Of a stretch of DNA of 64,000 bases, positions 7,858-17,345 are shown one piece after another (position 1 is the stretch's first letter; every line of letters begins with the position of its first letter). The notes beneath the pieces are model-generated. The model worked only from the letters and a program-made list of their open reading frames with translations, ran no database searches and was not told where the DNA came from. This stretch comes from Pseudomonadota bacterium (GTDB lineage Bacteria; Pseudomonadota; Gammaproteobacteria; Burkholderiales; Burkholderiaceae_C), in assembly GCA_022566735.1 (NCBI GenBank), contig JADFIG010000001.1, forward strand, positions 1 to 64,000, written 5' to 3'. A program made the position numbers and the translations under genes.

Positions 7858-10569
7858 GTGACGACCTCCTTGCCCCTGTTCGACGAGACCGGCCCGCTGC
7901 AGTCCCCCCCGCGCGAGGCCGTGGCCCAGGACCTGCTGCGCCGCGCCCGGCCAGCCCCCGCGGGCCACCACGACGAATTGCGCGACGCGCCAGGGCGGCT
8001 GCGCCCGGCCTGGCAGGCCTTTGCCGAGCAGCTGGGCGCGCCGCTGGACGACCTGCAGCGCCGCCACGCGCTGATGGCGCGGCAGATCCGCGAGGATGGC
8101 GTCACCTACAACGTCTACGGCGGGGACAAGGCGCAGGCAGGGCAGGGGGGGGCGGGCAACCGGCCCTGGTCGCTGGAGGTGCTGCCCCTGCTCATCGAAG
8201 CCGCCGACTGGCACGCCCTGGAGCAAGGCGTGGCCCAGCGCGCCCGCCTGCTCAACGCCATCCTCGCCGACACCTATGGCGAGCAGCGCCTGCTCAAGGA
8301 GGCCTTGCTGCCCTCGGCCCTGGTGCTGGGGCATCCGGGCTACCTGCGCGGCCTGCAGGGCGTGATGCCGCCCGGGGGCATCCACCTGCACGTGCTGGCC
8401 TTCGACCTGGCCCGCGGGCCCGAGGGCGGCTGGTGGGTGGTGTCGCACCGCACCCAGGCGCCGTCCGGCCTGGGCTACGTCATGCAGAACCGGCTGATCG
8501 TCTCGCGCCAGTTCCCCGATGCCTACCGCGCCCTCAATGTGCAGCACCTGGCCTCGGGCTACCGCCGCCTGCTCGACACCCTGACCGAGCTGGCCGCCGG
8601 TTGCGCCCAGGGCCAGGCCCCGCGCCTGGCGCTGCTGACGCCCGGGCCCTACAACGAAACCTATTTCGAGCAGGCCTACCTGGCGCGCTACCTGGGCCTG
8701 CCCCTGGTGGAGGGCGGTGACCTGGTGGTGCGCGACGAGCGCCTGTTCATGAAGACGGTGCAGGGCCTGGAGCCACTGCACGGTGTGCTGCGGCGCCTGG
8801 ACGACGATTTCTGCGACCCGCTGGAGTTGCGCCCCGACTCCCACCTGGGCGTGCCCGGCCTGATGCAGGCGGCGCGCGCCGGCAACGTGGTGCTGGCCAA
8901 CGCCCTGGGCACGGGCTTCCTGGAGTCGCCCGCGGTGCATGGCTTCCTGCCGGCGTTGTCGCAGGAACTGCTGGGCGAGCCGCTGGCGCTGCCGTCCCTG
9001 CCCACGTGGTGGTGCGGCGAGGCCTCGGCCTGGGAGGCCGTGCGCGACAGCCTGGGCCAGCGCGTCATCCGACCCAGCCACCCTGGCGCGGCCCAGCCCG
9101 GCTTCGGTGAGCCGCCGCTGCGCCAGCGCTTCGATGCCGTGCTGGGCCAGAGCCTCAACCCCGCGGCCCTGCAGGCCTGGCGGGCGCGCATCGACCACGA
9201 CCCGGCGGCCTACACCGTGCAGGACTTCGTGCCCCATGCGCTGGCCCCGGTGTGGCAGGACGGGCCCGCGGGGGCGGGCCAGGCGGGCTGGCGAGGCCAC
9301 ATCGGCCTGCGCGGTGCCACGCTGCGCGTCTACGCCCTGTCGGACGGGCGGGGCGGATGGCAGGTGCTGCCCGGCGGCATGACCCGCATCGCCGCGCGCG
9401 AGCCCGAAGGGCAGTCGTCGCCGCTGACCATGCCCATGACCATGCAGGCCGGCGGCAGCTCGCTGGACACCTGGGTGCTCACCGACGGCCCGGTCGACAC
9501 CTTCTCCATGCTGCCCGCCACCGTGGGGCTGGACGAGCTGGTGCAGCGCCAGCGTCCGGTGGCCAGCCGCACCGGCGAGAACCTCTTCTGGATGGGCCGC
9601 TACACCGAGCGCGCCGAGCAGCAGCTGCGCCTGGTGCAGAACCTCATCGGCCTGGCCAGCAGCGAAGACGAGGCCGACGACGCCGTGCTGCAGGCCCTGT
9701 CGGCGCTGTCGCAGCAATGCGGCCTGGTGCCTGCCGACACCCCCAGCCTGAGCCAGGCGCCGCGCGTGTTCGAGCGCGCCGCGCTGGACGCCCTGTGCGA
9801 CCCCCAGGCCAGCCAGGGCGCCTGCAGCCTGGCCTACAACCTCGACGCCCTGGCCCGCTCGGCCCAGACCCTGCGCGAGCGCCTCTCGCCCGCCCATGCC
9901 CGCCTGCTGCGCACCCTGGGGCCGGACTTCCTGCAGGCCATGGCCCCCGACGCCCCGCAAAGCCTGCCCAGCCTGCAGCAGGCCCACGAGGCCCTGGAGC
10001 AGCTGGCCATGCAGCTGTCGGCCGTCACCGGCGCCCAGACCGACCGCATGACCCGCGATGCCGGCTGGCGCCTGCTGACCGTCGGCCGCCTCATCGAGCG
10101 CCTGGTGGGCCACGCCGGCTTCCTGCAGGCCTTCTGCCAGCACCAGGCCCTGCAACACCCCCAGGGCTTCGACCAGGTGCTCGACCTGTTCGACAGCGCC
10201 ATCACCTTCCGCGCGCGCTTCCAGCGCCGCCTGGAGCGGCCGGCCCTGCTGTCCCTGCTGGTGATGGACGAGAACAACCCGCGCGCCCTGGCCTGCGTGC
10301 TGCGCCGCCTGCGCACCGAGCTGGGCAAGCTGCCCGAACAGGGCGGCTCCCGCGACGACCTGCTGGCCCTCCTGCCCCACCAGGGCGTCGGCCTGAGCCT
10401 GGCCGAACTGTGCCAGCCGTGCGCGCCCGGCACGGGCGATGGCCAGGACCTGCTGCGCGTGCAGGCCCTGTGTGCCCGCCTGATCGACGCCGGCTGGCGC
10501 CTGTCCGACGAGGTGGCCCGCCTGTACTTCGTGCACGCCGAACCCCATGACGCGATGGTGAGTGCATGA
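7858..10569 (+). CDS. Fused circularly permuted ATP-grasp plus alpha-E protein
   Basis: This 903-residue fusion starts at GTG 7858, 16 bases after the DUF2126 gene. Residues about 60-560 are the ATP-grasp part (TYNVYGGDKAQAG, APSGLGYVMQNR, SSLDTWVLTDGP). Residues about 570-900 are an alpha-E domain (RTGENLFWMGRYTERAEQQ). The single-chain fusion supports a direct physical partnership of the two activities that are encoded separately at 952/2351 and 11949/13511. The last four bases overlap the next start (ATGA), so translation is probably coupled. Confidence 0.9.
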   Translation: MTTSLPLFDETGPLQSPPREAVAQDLLRRARPAPAGHHDELRDAPGRLRPAWQAFAEQLGAPLDDLQRRHALMARQIREDGVTYNVYGGDKAQAGQGGAGNRPWSLEVLPLLIEAADWHALEQGVAQRARLLNAILADTYGEQRLLKEALLPSALVLGHPGYLRGLQGVMPPGGIHLHVLAFDLARGPEGGWWVVSHRTQAPSGLGYVMQNRLIVSRQFPDAYRALNVQHLASGYRRLLDTLTELAAGCAQGQAPRLALLTPGPYNETYFEQAYLARYLGLPLVEGGDLVVRDERLFMKTVQGLEPLHGVLRRLDDDFCDPLELRPDSHLGVPGLMQAARAGNVVLANALGTGFLESPAVHGFLPALSQELLGEPLALPSLPTWWCGEASAWEAVRDSLGQRVIRPSHPGAAQPGFGEPPLRQRFDAVLGQSLNPAALQAWRARIDHDPAAYTVQDFVPHALAPVWQDGPAGAGQAGWRGHIGLRGATLRVYALSDGRGGWQVLPGGMTRIAAREPEGQSSPLTMPMTMQAGGSSLDTWVLTDGPVDTFSMLPATVGLDELVQRQRPVASRTGENLFWMGRYTERAEQQLRLVQNLIGLASSEDEADDAVLQALSALSQQCGLVPADTPSLSQAPRVFERAALDALCDPQASQGACSLAYNLDALARSAQTLRERLSPAHARLLRTLGPDFLQAMAPDAPQSLPSLQQAHEALEQLAMQLSAVTGAQTDRMTRDAGWRLLTVGRLIERLVGHAGFLQAFCQHQALQHPQGFDQVLDLFDSAITFRARFQRRLERPALLSLLVMDENNPRALACVLRRLRTELGKLPEQGGSRDDLLALLPHQGVGLSLAELCQPCAPGTGDGQDLLRVQALCARLIDAGWRLSDEVARLYFVHAEPHDAMVSA

Positions 10570-11534
10570 CCGAGCGCCTGAACGCACCCAGCGCCCGCCT
10601 CCACGTCGAGCACGAGACGCTCTACCACTACGACCACCCCGTCGAGCAGGCCCAGCACATCGCCTGCCTGCGGCCCCTGAGCGATGCCGGCCAGCGCCTG
10701 CTGAGCTTCGAGATGGCGGTGCAGCCCACGCCCCAGCAGCACAGCACCCGCCGCGACAGCCACGGCAACAGCCGCGCCTACTTCGCCCTGCACTCGGCGC
10801 ACCAGGCGTTGCGCGTGCTGGCGCGCAGCGAGGTGCTGGTCACCTCCCGCTACGAGGGCTTGCGCGAAGGCCTGGAAGCCGCGGCCATCCACCGGGCCGC
10901 TGCCGTCCGTCCGTACCCCCTGGGCCCGAGTTGCGGCGACGTCCGCGAGCGCCTGCGCTACCGCGCCCACGCGCCCTTCGAGCCCGCTGCCGAGCACCTC
11001 TACGCCTCGCCCTTCGTGCCCCTGCACGCCGAACTGCGTGCCTATGGCGCGGCCTCCCTGCACGACGACCGCCCCCTGGCCGAGGCCGCCATCGAGCTGA
11101 TGCAGCGCATCCATGCCGACTTCGCCTACGCGCCGGCCTCCACCGACATCTCCACGCCCATCCTCACCGTGCTGCGCGAGCGCCGCGGCGTCTGCCAGGA
11201 CTTCGCCCACCTCATGCTGGGCTGCCTGCGCGCCTGCGGCCTGGCGGGGCGCTACGTCAGCGGCTACCTGCTGACGCGCCCGCCCCCGGGCCAGGCCCCC
11301 CTTGTGGGCGCCGATGCCTCCCACGCCTGGGTGAGCGTCTGGGTGCCCGGCCTGGGCCTGCCCCTGGCCGACGACTGGCTCGACCTCGACCCCACCAACG
11401 ACGTCGTGCCCGGCGTGCACCACGTCCGCGTCGCCCATGGCCGCGACTTCGGCGACGTCACCCCGCTGCGCGGCGTCATCCGCGGCGGCGGCGCCCACCG
11501 GTTGGAGGTGAAGGTGACGACGCGGCGGGTGTGA
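10566..11534 (+). CDS. Transglutaminase-like protein with intact catalytic Cys
   Basis: The 322-residue protein has a transglutaminase N-domain (LHVEHETLYHYDHPVEQAQH) and a papain-fold core with RRGVCQDFAHLML (Cys nucleophile) and DASHAWVSVWVPGLG (His), followed by the Asp of DWLDLDPTND. It overlaps the ATP-grasp/alpha-E fusion by ATGA, marking one operon with 4405 and 7858. Unlike the paralogue at 3301, the catalytic residues are complete, so it should be an active transpeptidase or peptidase acting with the ATP-grasp protein. Confidence 0.9.
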   Translation: MTERLNAPSARLHVEHETLYHYDHPVEQAQHIACLRPLSDAGQRLLSFEMAVQPTPQQHSTRRDSHGNSRAYFALHSAHQALRVLARSEVLVTSRYEGLREGLEAAAIHRAAAVRPYPLGPSCGDVRERLRYRAHAPFEPAAEHLYASPFVPLHAELRAYGAASLHDDRPLAEAAIELMQRIHADFAYAPASTDISTPILTVLRERRGVCQDFAHLMLGCLRACGLAGRYVSGYLLTRPPPGQAPLVGADASHAWVSVWVPGLGLPLADDWLDLDPTNDVVPGVHHVRVAHGRDFGDVTPLRGVIRGGGAHRLEVKVTTRRV

Positions 11535-11948
11535 GGGGCGCGGGGCAGGAGGGGGCGGCCGCGCTGCCACCGCCTCCCACGCCCCACAAAGGGGCACCCA
11601 TGCCGCGCTTCACGCCACCGCTGTCGCAAAAAGTGCGTCGCACGGCCCTTGCGGGTCCTGCAATGCCCCGAAAAGGGGCACCGCTGTCGTGAAAAGCGAG
11701 GCCGCTGCCGCTTTGCTCGCCACCGCTGTCGCCCAAAGCGCGGGTGTCGGCGCGCTTGACCTTTCTGCCGGCTCAAAAAGGGGCACGCGAGCCCCTGTTT
11801 GGGGCGACGATGGCGTTTCTGGCGTCACCTGCCCCGGTGGGCGGGTCTGGCGTCGGCGCCGGGCCTTGCGGCCGGTCAAACCGCCTTGGCACACTTAGTG
11901 CAACTGCTGCTGCAACGCTGTTTTCCATCCCCCCACAAGGGCCCATCG
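11535..11948. repeat. Intergenic region with degenerate short repeats
   Basis: This 414-base spacer separates two ATP-grasp sub-operons. The sequence CACCGCTGTCG occurs three times (about 11617-11626, 11679-11689, 11722-11731). AAAGGGGCA also occurs three times (about 11588, 11672, 11777), the last two beside CCCC partners that could form hairpins. The units are spaced irregularly, so this is a decayed tandem array rather than a regular one. I see no credible gene. A GC-rich hairpin-forming stretch at 11790-11805 lies upstream of the next gene. Confidence 0.6.
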
Positions 11949-13397
11949 ATGAGATTCTTCGACGAGATGCACGCAAGCAGCGCCCACGCCGACAAGCAGG
12001 TGCGCGACCACTACCAGACCTACAGCCGCTGGCTGCAGCGTCAGCCGGGCGAGCTCATGGCTTCGCGCCGCGCGGAAGCCGAGATGATCTTCCGCCGCGT
12101 CGGCATCACCTTCGCGGTCTACGGCGACAAGGACGAGGACGGCTCGGGCACCGAGCGCCTCATCCCCTTCGACCTGATCCCGCGCATCATCCCCAGCCAC
12201 GAGTGGCAGGAGCTGGACAAGGGCCTCAAGCAGCGCGTCACCGCCCTCAACCGCTTCCTGCAGGACATCTACCACGGCCAGGAGATCCTCAAGGCCGGCG
12301 TGATCCCGGCCGAGCCGGTGCTCCACAACGCCCAGTTCCGCAAGGAGATGATGGGCCTGAGCGTGCCCGGCGGCATCTACTCGGCCATCGCCGGCATCGA
12401 CATCGTGCGGGCCTGCAACCCCGACGGCAGCGGCACCTACTACGTGCTCGAAGACAACCTGCGCGTGCCCTCCGGCGTGAGCTACATGCTGGAGAACCGC
12501 AAGATGTCGATGCGGCTCTTCCCCGAGCTGTTCGCCGAGCACCGCGTGGCCCCGGTGGCGCACTATCCCGACCTGCTGCTCGACACCCTGCGCGCGCTGG
12601 CCCCGGCCTCGGTCAACGAGCCCACCGCCGTGGTGCTCACGCCCGGCATGTACAACTCGGCCTACTTCGAGCACGCCTTCCTGGCCCAGCAGATGGGCAT
12701 CGAGCTGGTCGAGGGCAAGGACCTCTTCGTCAAGGACGACTTCGTCTACATGCGCACCACGCGGGGCCCGCAGCGCGTGGACGTCATCTACCGCCGCCTG
12801 GACGACGACTTCATGGACCCCGAGGTCTTCCGCAAGGACTCGACCCTGGGTGCGGCCGGTCTGCTGCGCGCCTACCGCGCCGGCAACGTGACGCTGGCCA
12901 ACGCCTTCGGCACGGGCATCGCCGACGACAAGTCCATCTACCCCTACGTGCCCAGGATGATCGAGTTCTACCTCGGCGAGAAGCCCATCCTGCAGAACGT
13001 GCCGACCCACATCTGCCGCGAAAAGGCCGACCTGCAGTACACGCTCGACCACCTCGCCGAGCTGGTGGTCAAGGAGGTGCACGGCGCGGGCGGCTACGGC
13101 ATGCTGGTCGGGCCGGCCGCCACCGAGGCCGAGATCGAGGACTTCCGCCGGGCGCTGCTGGCCAACCCGGCCAACTACATCGCCCAGCCGACGCTGTCGC
13201 TGTCGACCTGCCCGACCTTCGTGGCCTCCGGCATCGCGCCGCGCCACATCGACCTGCGGCCCTTCGTGCTGTCGTCGGGCAAGTCGGTGCAGATGGTGCC
13301 CGGCGGGCTGACCCGCGTGGCCTTGAAGGAGGGCTCGCTGGTGGTCAACAGCTCGCAGGGCGGCGGCACCAAGGACACCTGGGTTCTGGAGAACTGA
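11949..13397 (+). CDS. Circularly permuted ATP-grasp type 2 protein, full length
   Basis: At 482 residues this is the complete form of the family and serves as the local reference for the truncated copy at 952. It begins MRFFDEMHASSAHADKQ, has FRRVGITFAVYGDKD before ERLIPFDLIPRII, and keeps YVLEDNLRVPSGVSYMLENR, VVKEVHGAGGYGML and SSQGGGTKDTWVLEN. The family is predicted to catalyse ATP-dependent amide ligation; no substrate is known. It is followed immediately by an alpha-E gene, the usual partner. Confidence 0.92.
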   Translation: MRFFDEMHASSAHADKQVRDHYQTYSRWLQRQPGELMASRRAEAEMIFRRVGITFAVYGDKDEDGSGTERLIPFDLIPRIIPSHEWQELDKGLKQRVTALNRFLQDIYHGQEILKAGVIPAEPVLHNAQFRKEMMGLSVPGGIYSAIAGIDIVRACNPDGSGTYYVLEDNLRVPSGVSYMLENRKMSMRLFPELFAEHRVAPVAHYPDLLLDTLRALAPASVNEPTAVVLTPGMYNSAYFEHAFLAQQMGIELVEGKDLFVKDDFVYMRTTRGPQRVDVIYRRLDDDFMDPEVFRKDSTLGAAGLLRAYRAGNVTLANAFGTGIADDKSIYPYVPRMIEFYLGEKPILQNVPTHICREKADLQYTLDHLAELVVKEVHGAGGYGMLVGPAATEAEIEDFRRALLANPANYIAQPTLSLSTCPTFVASGIAPRHIDLRPFVLSSGKSVQMVPGGLTRVALKEGSLVVNSSQGGGTKDTWVLEN

Positions 13398-13510
13398 CCA
13401 TGCTCAACGAACGCATCGAAGACCACCTGCCCACGCAACTCATCGAGACCGAATCCGGGGCCTGGCGCGCGCGCCACGCCTCAGGGATGTCCCACACGGA
13501 GACCAAGCCC

Positions 13511-14473
13511 ATGCTGTCGCGCACCGCTGACCACCTCTTCTGGATGGCCCGTTACATGGAGCGGGCCGAGAACACCGCACGCCTGCTCGACGTGAACTAC
13601 CAGACCTCGCTGCTGCCCCAGTCCAGCGAGACCGCGCTGCAAGGCTGGGAGGGCCTGCTGGGCATCAGCGAGCTCACCCGCGAATACCTCCACAAGTTCG
13701 ACGAGGTCAATGCGCGCGACGTCATGGCCTTCATGGTGACGGATGCCACCAACCCGTCGAGCATCCTGAGCTGCCTGCGTGCCGCCCGCGAGAACGCGCG
13801 GGCCGTGCGCGGCGCGCTGACCACCGAGGTCTGGGAGACCATGAACCAGACCTGGCTGGAGTTCAACCGCCTGCTCAAGGAGGGCGCCATGGCGCGCGAC
13901 CCGGCCGAGCTGTTCGAGTGGGTGAAGTTCCGCTCGCACCTCTCGCGCGGGGTGACGCTGGGCACCATGCTGCAAGACGAGTCCTTCCACTTCCAGCGCA
14001 TCGGCACCTTCCTGGAACGTGCCGACAACACCGCGCGCCTGCTGGACGTGAAGTTCCACGCGCGCAACACCGAGTTCTTCGGCTCGGGCGTGGGCAACGA
14101 GGGCAAGGAGGTGGACTTCTACCACTGGTCGGCGGTGCTGCGCTCGGTCTCGGCCTTCGAGGTCTACCGCAAGGTCTACCGCAGCGTCATCCGCCCCGAG
14201 AAGGTGGCCGAGTTGCTGATCCTGCGCGCCGAGATGCCGCGCTCGCTGGTGCACTGCATGAACGAGGTGGTGAGCAACCTGCGCGCGGTGGCCAACGACC
14301 AGAGCCACGAGACGCTGCGCCGTGCCGGCCGCCTGCGCGCCGACCTGCAGTTCAGCCACATCGACGAGATCGTGGCCACCGGCCTGCACGCCTACCTCAC
14401 GCAGTTCCTCGACCGCGTGGGCGACCTGGGCGGAGGCATCAGCCGCGACTTCCTGATGCCGCCCTCGGCCTGA
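13511..14473 (+). CDS. Alpha-E domain-containing protein
   Basis: This 320-residue helical protein starts MLSRTADHLFWMARYMERAE, the usual family N-terminus, with GGAG eight or nine bases upstream of ATG 13511. An in-frame ATG at 13400, two bases after the ATP-grasp stop and with its own GGAG, would add 37 residues with no family similarity. I prefer 13511 but the longer form is possible. A second ERADNTARLLDVKFH repeat lies near residue 175. It pairs with the ATP-grasp gene at 11949. Confidence 0.9.
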   Translation: MLSRTADHLFWMARYMERAENTARLLDVNYQTSLLPQSSETALQGWEGLLGISELTREYLHKFDEVNARDVMAFMVTDATNPSSILSCLRAARENARAVRGALTTEVWETMNQTWLEFNRLLKEGAMARDPAELFEWVKFRSHLSRGVTLGTMLQDESFHFQRIGTFLERADNTARLLDVKFHARNTEFFGSGVGNEGKEVDFYHWSAVLRSVSAFEVYRKVYRSVIRPEKVAELLILRAEMPRSLVHCMNEVVSNLRAVANDQSHETLRRAGRLRADLQFSHIDEIVATGLHAYLTQFLDRVGDLGGGISRDFLMPPSA

Positions 14474-14482
14474 GGGGGCGGG

Positions 14483-15439
14483 TCAGGCGCCGATGGGGTA
14501 GGCCGTCATGCGCAGCATGCGCATCAGCACGCCGGCCACCGAGGTTTCGTTGAGCACGAAGCGCGGCATCTCGAAGCGGGAGGCCGTGCGCGTCCCCACG
14601 CCGCTGTGGGTGCTCACCGCGTTGGCAAAGCCGGCGCGCTGGACCATCTCGACGTGCTGGGGACCGTAGTCGGTGCCCGGCTTGCCATTGGGGTAGGCGA
14701 AGGACGTGATGGCGTGCCCGGTCAGCGTGGACAGGGTGTCGGCGTTGCTGCGGATTTCCTCCCAGGCCTTGGCGTCGTCGAGCCGCGCCAGGATGAGGTG
14801 CCGGGTGGTGTGGCCGCCCAAGGACATGCCGGCCCGCGTCAGCGTGCGCACCTGGTCGTCGTCCATCATCAGGTGCTGCGGCGCCTTGGCGCCCAGGGCG
14901 GCCAGCAGCCGCTCGGAGAGCTCGGCGCGGTGGCTGGCATCCAGGTACTTGACCTGGCGCACCAGGCAGGCGAGGGCGGCCAGGCGGGAGCGGATGTCGC
15001 TGATCTCGAAGGGCTGGGTGTCGGCCAGGCCGAGGTCGAGCTGGCCTGTCGGGGCGTGGCGGATGGTTTCCACCATCACGTCATGGAACATCGTGCCGCC
15101 GTTGAGGAAGCCGCTGGAGACGTAGAAGGTGGCCGTCAGGCCATGGCGCTGCAGCAGGGGCAGGGCGATGTCGTGGTTGTCACGGTAGCCGTCGTCGAAG
15201 GTGATGCTGACCGCGCGCGGCGGCAGGCGGCCTTCTGCCAGCAGGTCGATGGCCTCGTCCAGCGGCAGCACCTTGAAGCAGCGCGCCAGGGTGGCGAACT
15301 GCATGTCCATGGTGCGGGCGAGGTGGAGGCCCTCCTGCAGGGGGTCCACTTCCGGCAGCACCCGGTGGTACATCAGCACCGGCAGGGCCGCCTGGGGGCC
15401 GCCCGCGAGCTTGGACAGGGAAAAAATGGGACGCGCCAT
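14483..15439 (-). CDS. Polysaccharide deacetylase (NodB domain) family protein
   Basis: The 318-residue protein has the NodB metal-binding motifs SITFDDGYRD (about residue 95) and HTTRH (about residue 210), and FAYPNGKPG further on, all expected of a carbohydrate esterase family 4 fold. LPVLMYHRV near residue 20 is also typical. No signal peptide is evident. It is convergent with the alpha-E gene, leaving a nine-base gap. The likely activity is removal of N- or O-acetyl groups from a polysaccharide or a small sugar conjugate; the substrate is unknown. Confidence 0.85.
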   Translation of the reverse strand: MARPIFSLSKLAGGPQAALPVLMYHRVLPEVDPLQEGLHLARTMDMQFATLARCFKVLPLDEAIDLLAEGRLPPRAVSITFDDGYRDNHDIALPLLQRHGLTATFYVSSGFLNGGTMFHDVMVETIRHAPTGQLDLGLADTQPFEISDIRSRLAALACLVRQVKYLDASHRAELSERLLAALGAKAPQHLMMDDDQVRTLTRAGMSLGGHTTRHLILARLDDAKAWEEIRSNADTLSTLTGHAITSFAYPNGKPGTDYGPQHVEMVQRAGFANAVSTHSGVGTRTASRFEMPRFVLNETSVAGVLMRMLRMTAYPIGA

Positions 15440-15586
15440 TCAATCCCTGCCATCCGCATGCTGTGCGCAGAACGTCATTCGACCCAGTTGCCAGCCATCC
15501 AACACCATCTTCTCCCTTTGTGCCCGTAGCGTACACGAATCTGAGGATGTGTCTCTGTGTGAAGGCGGGCGACGGGCTCAGGGACT

Positions 15587-15859
15587 TCACTGCGACGGCG
15601 GGACGTAGCCCTGCACCTGCTCGGCGCCGCCACCGAAGAAGAACTGCTCCATCTGGCGGGCCAGGTACTGGCGGGCGCGGGCGTCGGCCAGGTTCAGGCG
15701 GTTTTCATTGACCAGCATGGTCTGGTGCTTCATCCAGAGTTGCCAGGCTTCCTTGCTGACCTCGTTGTAGATGCGCTTGCCCAGCTCGCCCGGGTAGGGC
15801 GCGAAATCCAGGCCTTCGCCTTCTTTCTTGAGGTAGGAGCATTGGATGGTGCGTGCCAT
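15587..15859 (-). CDS. yggX: Oxidative damage protection / Fe(II)-trafficking protein YggX
   Basis: The 90-residue protein [19 protein letters not shown] has the usual YggX length and motifs (Cys near the N-terminus, [35 protein letters not shown]). YggX proteins limit iron-linked oxidative damage to Fe-S clusters. The start at 15859 fits the family; a longer in-frame start is not supported. It lies 30 bases downstream of argA and is probably co-transcribed with it. Confidence 0.95.
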   Translation of the reverse strand: MARTIQCSYLKKEGEGLDFAPYPGELGKRIYNEVSKEAWQLWMKHQTMLVNENRLNLADARARQYLARQMEQFFFGGGAEQVQGYVPPSQ

Positions 15860-15888
15860 GGTCTTGTCTTGTTGCTTGGGGGGGGAAA

Positions 15889-17274
15889 TCACTTGAGGTG
15901 CTTGACCAGCACCTGCGAGCGGCGGTCCCACTTGTAGGAACGCTTGCGCGCTTCAGGCAGCCAGTCCGGGTCCACCGGCGCGAAGCCGCGCTTGATGAAC
16001 CAGTGCATGGTACGGGTGGTCAATACAAACAGGGTCTGCAGGCCCATTGCGCGGGCGCGCTGCTCGATGCGCTTGAGGATGCGCTCGCCGTCGCCCTGGC
16101 CTTGCACGCTGGGCGAGATGGTCAGCGCGGCCATCTCGGCGGTGCCGGCTTCGGGGAAGGCGTAGAGCGCGGCGCAGCCGAAGATCACGCCGTCGTGCTC
16201 GATGACGGTGTAGAAGCCGATGTCGCGTTCGATCTCGGTGCGGCTGCGCTTGACGAGCGTGCCGTCCTGCTCGAAGGGCTCGATGAGCTGCAGGATGCCG
16301 CCGACGTCGTCGGGCGTGGCCTCGCGCAGGCTTTCGAGCTTTTCGTCGACGATCATGGTGCCCACGCCATCGTGCGTGAACACCTCCATCAGCAAGGCGC
16401 CATCGACCTTGTAGGGGATGATGTGCACGCGCTCGACCCCGCCCTCGCTGGCCTTGACGGCGTGCTGCAGGTAGTAGGCCGTGTCGGTGGGCTCGGTCGG
16501 GTTGGGCAGGGCGGCCAGCAGGCGCTTGGCGTCGGCCAGGGCGAGTTCCTGGTCGACCTCGGCGTCGGGGTCGTTGACGTGCTCGGCTTCGAGTTCGTCG
16601 GCGCGGGCCGGTTCCTGCACGATGGCCTGCAGGATGCCGCGCACCTCGGTGACGAAGACGAGCTTGTCGGCCTGCAGGGCGATGGCGGCGCTGGTGGCGA
16701 CGTCTTCCATGCTGAGGTTGAAGGCCTCGCCGGTGTGCGAGAAGCCAAACGGCGAGAGCATGACCAGCGAGCCGCTGTCGATGGCGCGGCGGATGGCCAC
16801 GGCGTCGATCTTGCGCACCAGGCCGGTGTGCATGAAGTCCACGCCGTCGACGATGCCCACCGGACGGGCGGTGATGAAGTTGCCCGACAGCAGGCTGATG
16901 GAGGCCCCGGCCATGGGCGTGTTGGGCAGCCCCAGCGAGAAGGCCGCTTCGATTTCATAGCGCAGCTGGCCGGCGGCTTCCTGGGCGCAGTCCAGGGCGA
17001 CCGGGTCGGTGATGCGCATGCCGTGGCTGAACTTGGACTCCTGGCCCTTGGCGCGCAGCTGCTCTTCCAGTTGCGGGCGGAAGCCGTGGGCCAGCACCAC
17101 CTTGATGCCCATGGCGTGCATGAGCGCGAGGTCCTGCACGAAGTTTTCCAGCTTGCCGGCGGCGATGAGTTCGCCCGAGAGGCCGACCACGAAGGTCTTG
17201 CCGCGGTGGGCGTGGATGTGCGGCGCCACCGAGCGGAACCAGGGCACGAAGAGGTGGGGAAAAACGAGGTCCAT
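15889..17274 (-). CDS. argA: N-acetylglutamate synthase (amino-acid N-acetyltransferase)
   Basis: The 461-residue length fits the classical two-domain enzyme. An amino-acid-kinase-like domain (about 25-300, [22 protein letters not shown]) is followed by a GNAT acetyltransferase domain (about 310-450, [20 protein letters not shown]). It transfers acetyl from acetyl-CoA to glutamate, the first step of arginine synthesis, and the kinase-like part normally carries arginine feedback regulation. It is transcribed leftward with yggX. Confidence 0.95.
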   Translation of the reverse strand: MDLVFPHLFVPWFRSVAPHIHAHRGKTFVVGLSGELIAAGKLENFVQDLALMHAMGIKVVLAHGFRPQLEEQLRAKGQESKFSHGMRITDPVALDCAQEAAGQLRYEIEAAFSLGLPNTPMAGASISLLSGNFITARPVGIVDGVDFMHTGLVRKIDAVAIRRAIDSGSLVMLSPFGFSHTGEAFNLSMEDVATSAAIALQADKLVFVTEVRGILQAIVQEPARADELEAEHVNDPDAEVDQELALADAKRLLAALPNPTEPTDTAYYLQHAVKASEGGVERVHIIPYKVDGALLMEVFTHDGVGTMIVDEKLESLREATPDDVGGILQLIEPFEQDGTLVKRSRTEIERDIGFYTVIEHDGVIFGCAALYAFPEAGTAEMAALTISPSVQGQGDGERILKRIEQRARAMGLQTLFVLTTRTMHWFIKRGFAPVDPDWLPEARKRSYKWDRRSQVLVKHLK

Positions 17275-17345
17275 GCGGATTCAGGCCGGATTCAGTCGCA
17301 TCCCCCGATGTTACGACCAATGCGCCCTGGCGACGGCGCCCCGGC

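Noticed and set aside
6571..10587. Open frame of about 1,340 codons on the minus strand
   Set aside because: Antisense shadow of the DUF2126 and ATP-grasp/alpha-E genes, with Gly/Gln/His-rich low-complexity sequence and no recognisable domain.
11580..11800. CRISPR-like array
   Set aside because: Repeat units are 9 to 11 bases, irregularly spaced and imperfect, and no cas gene is near.
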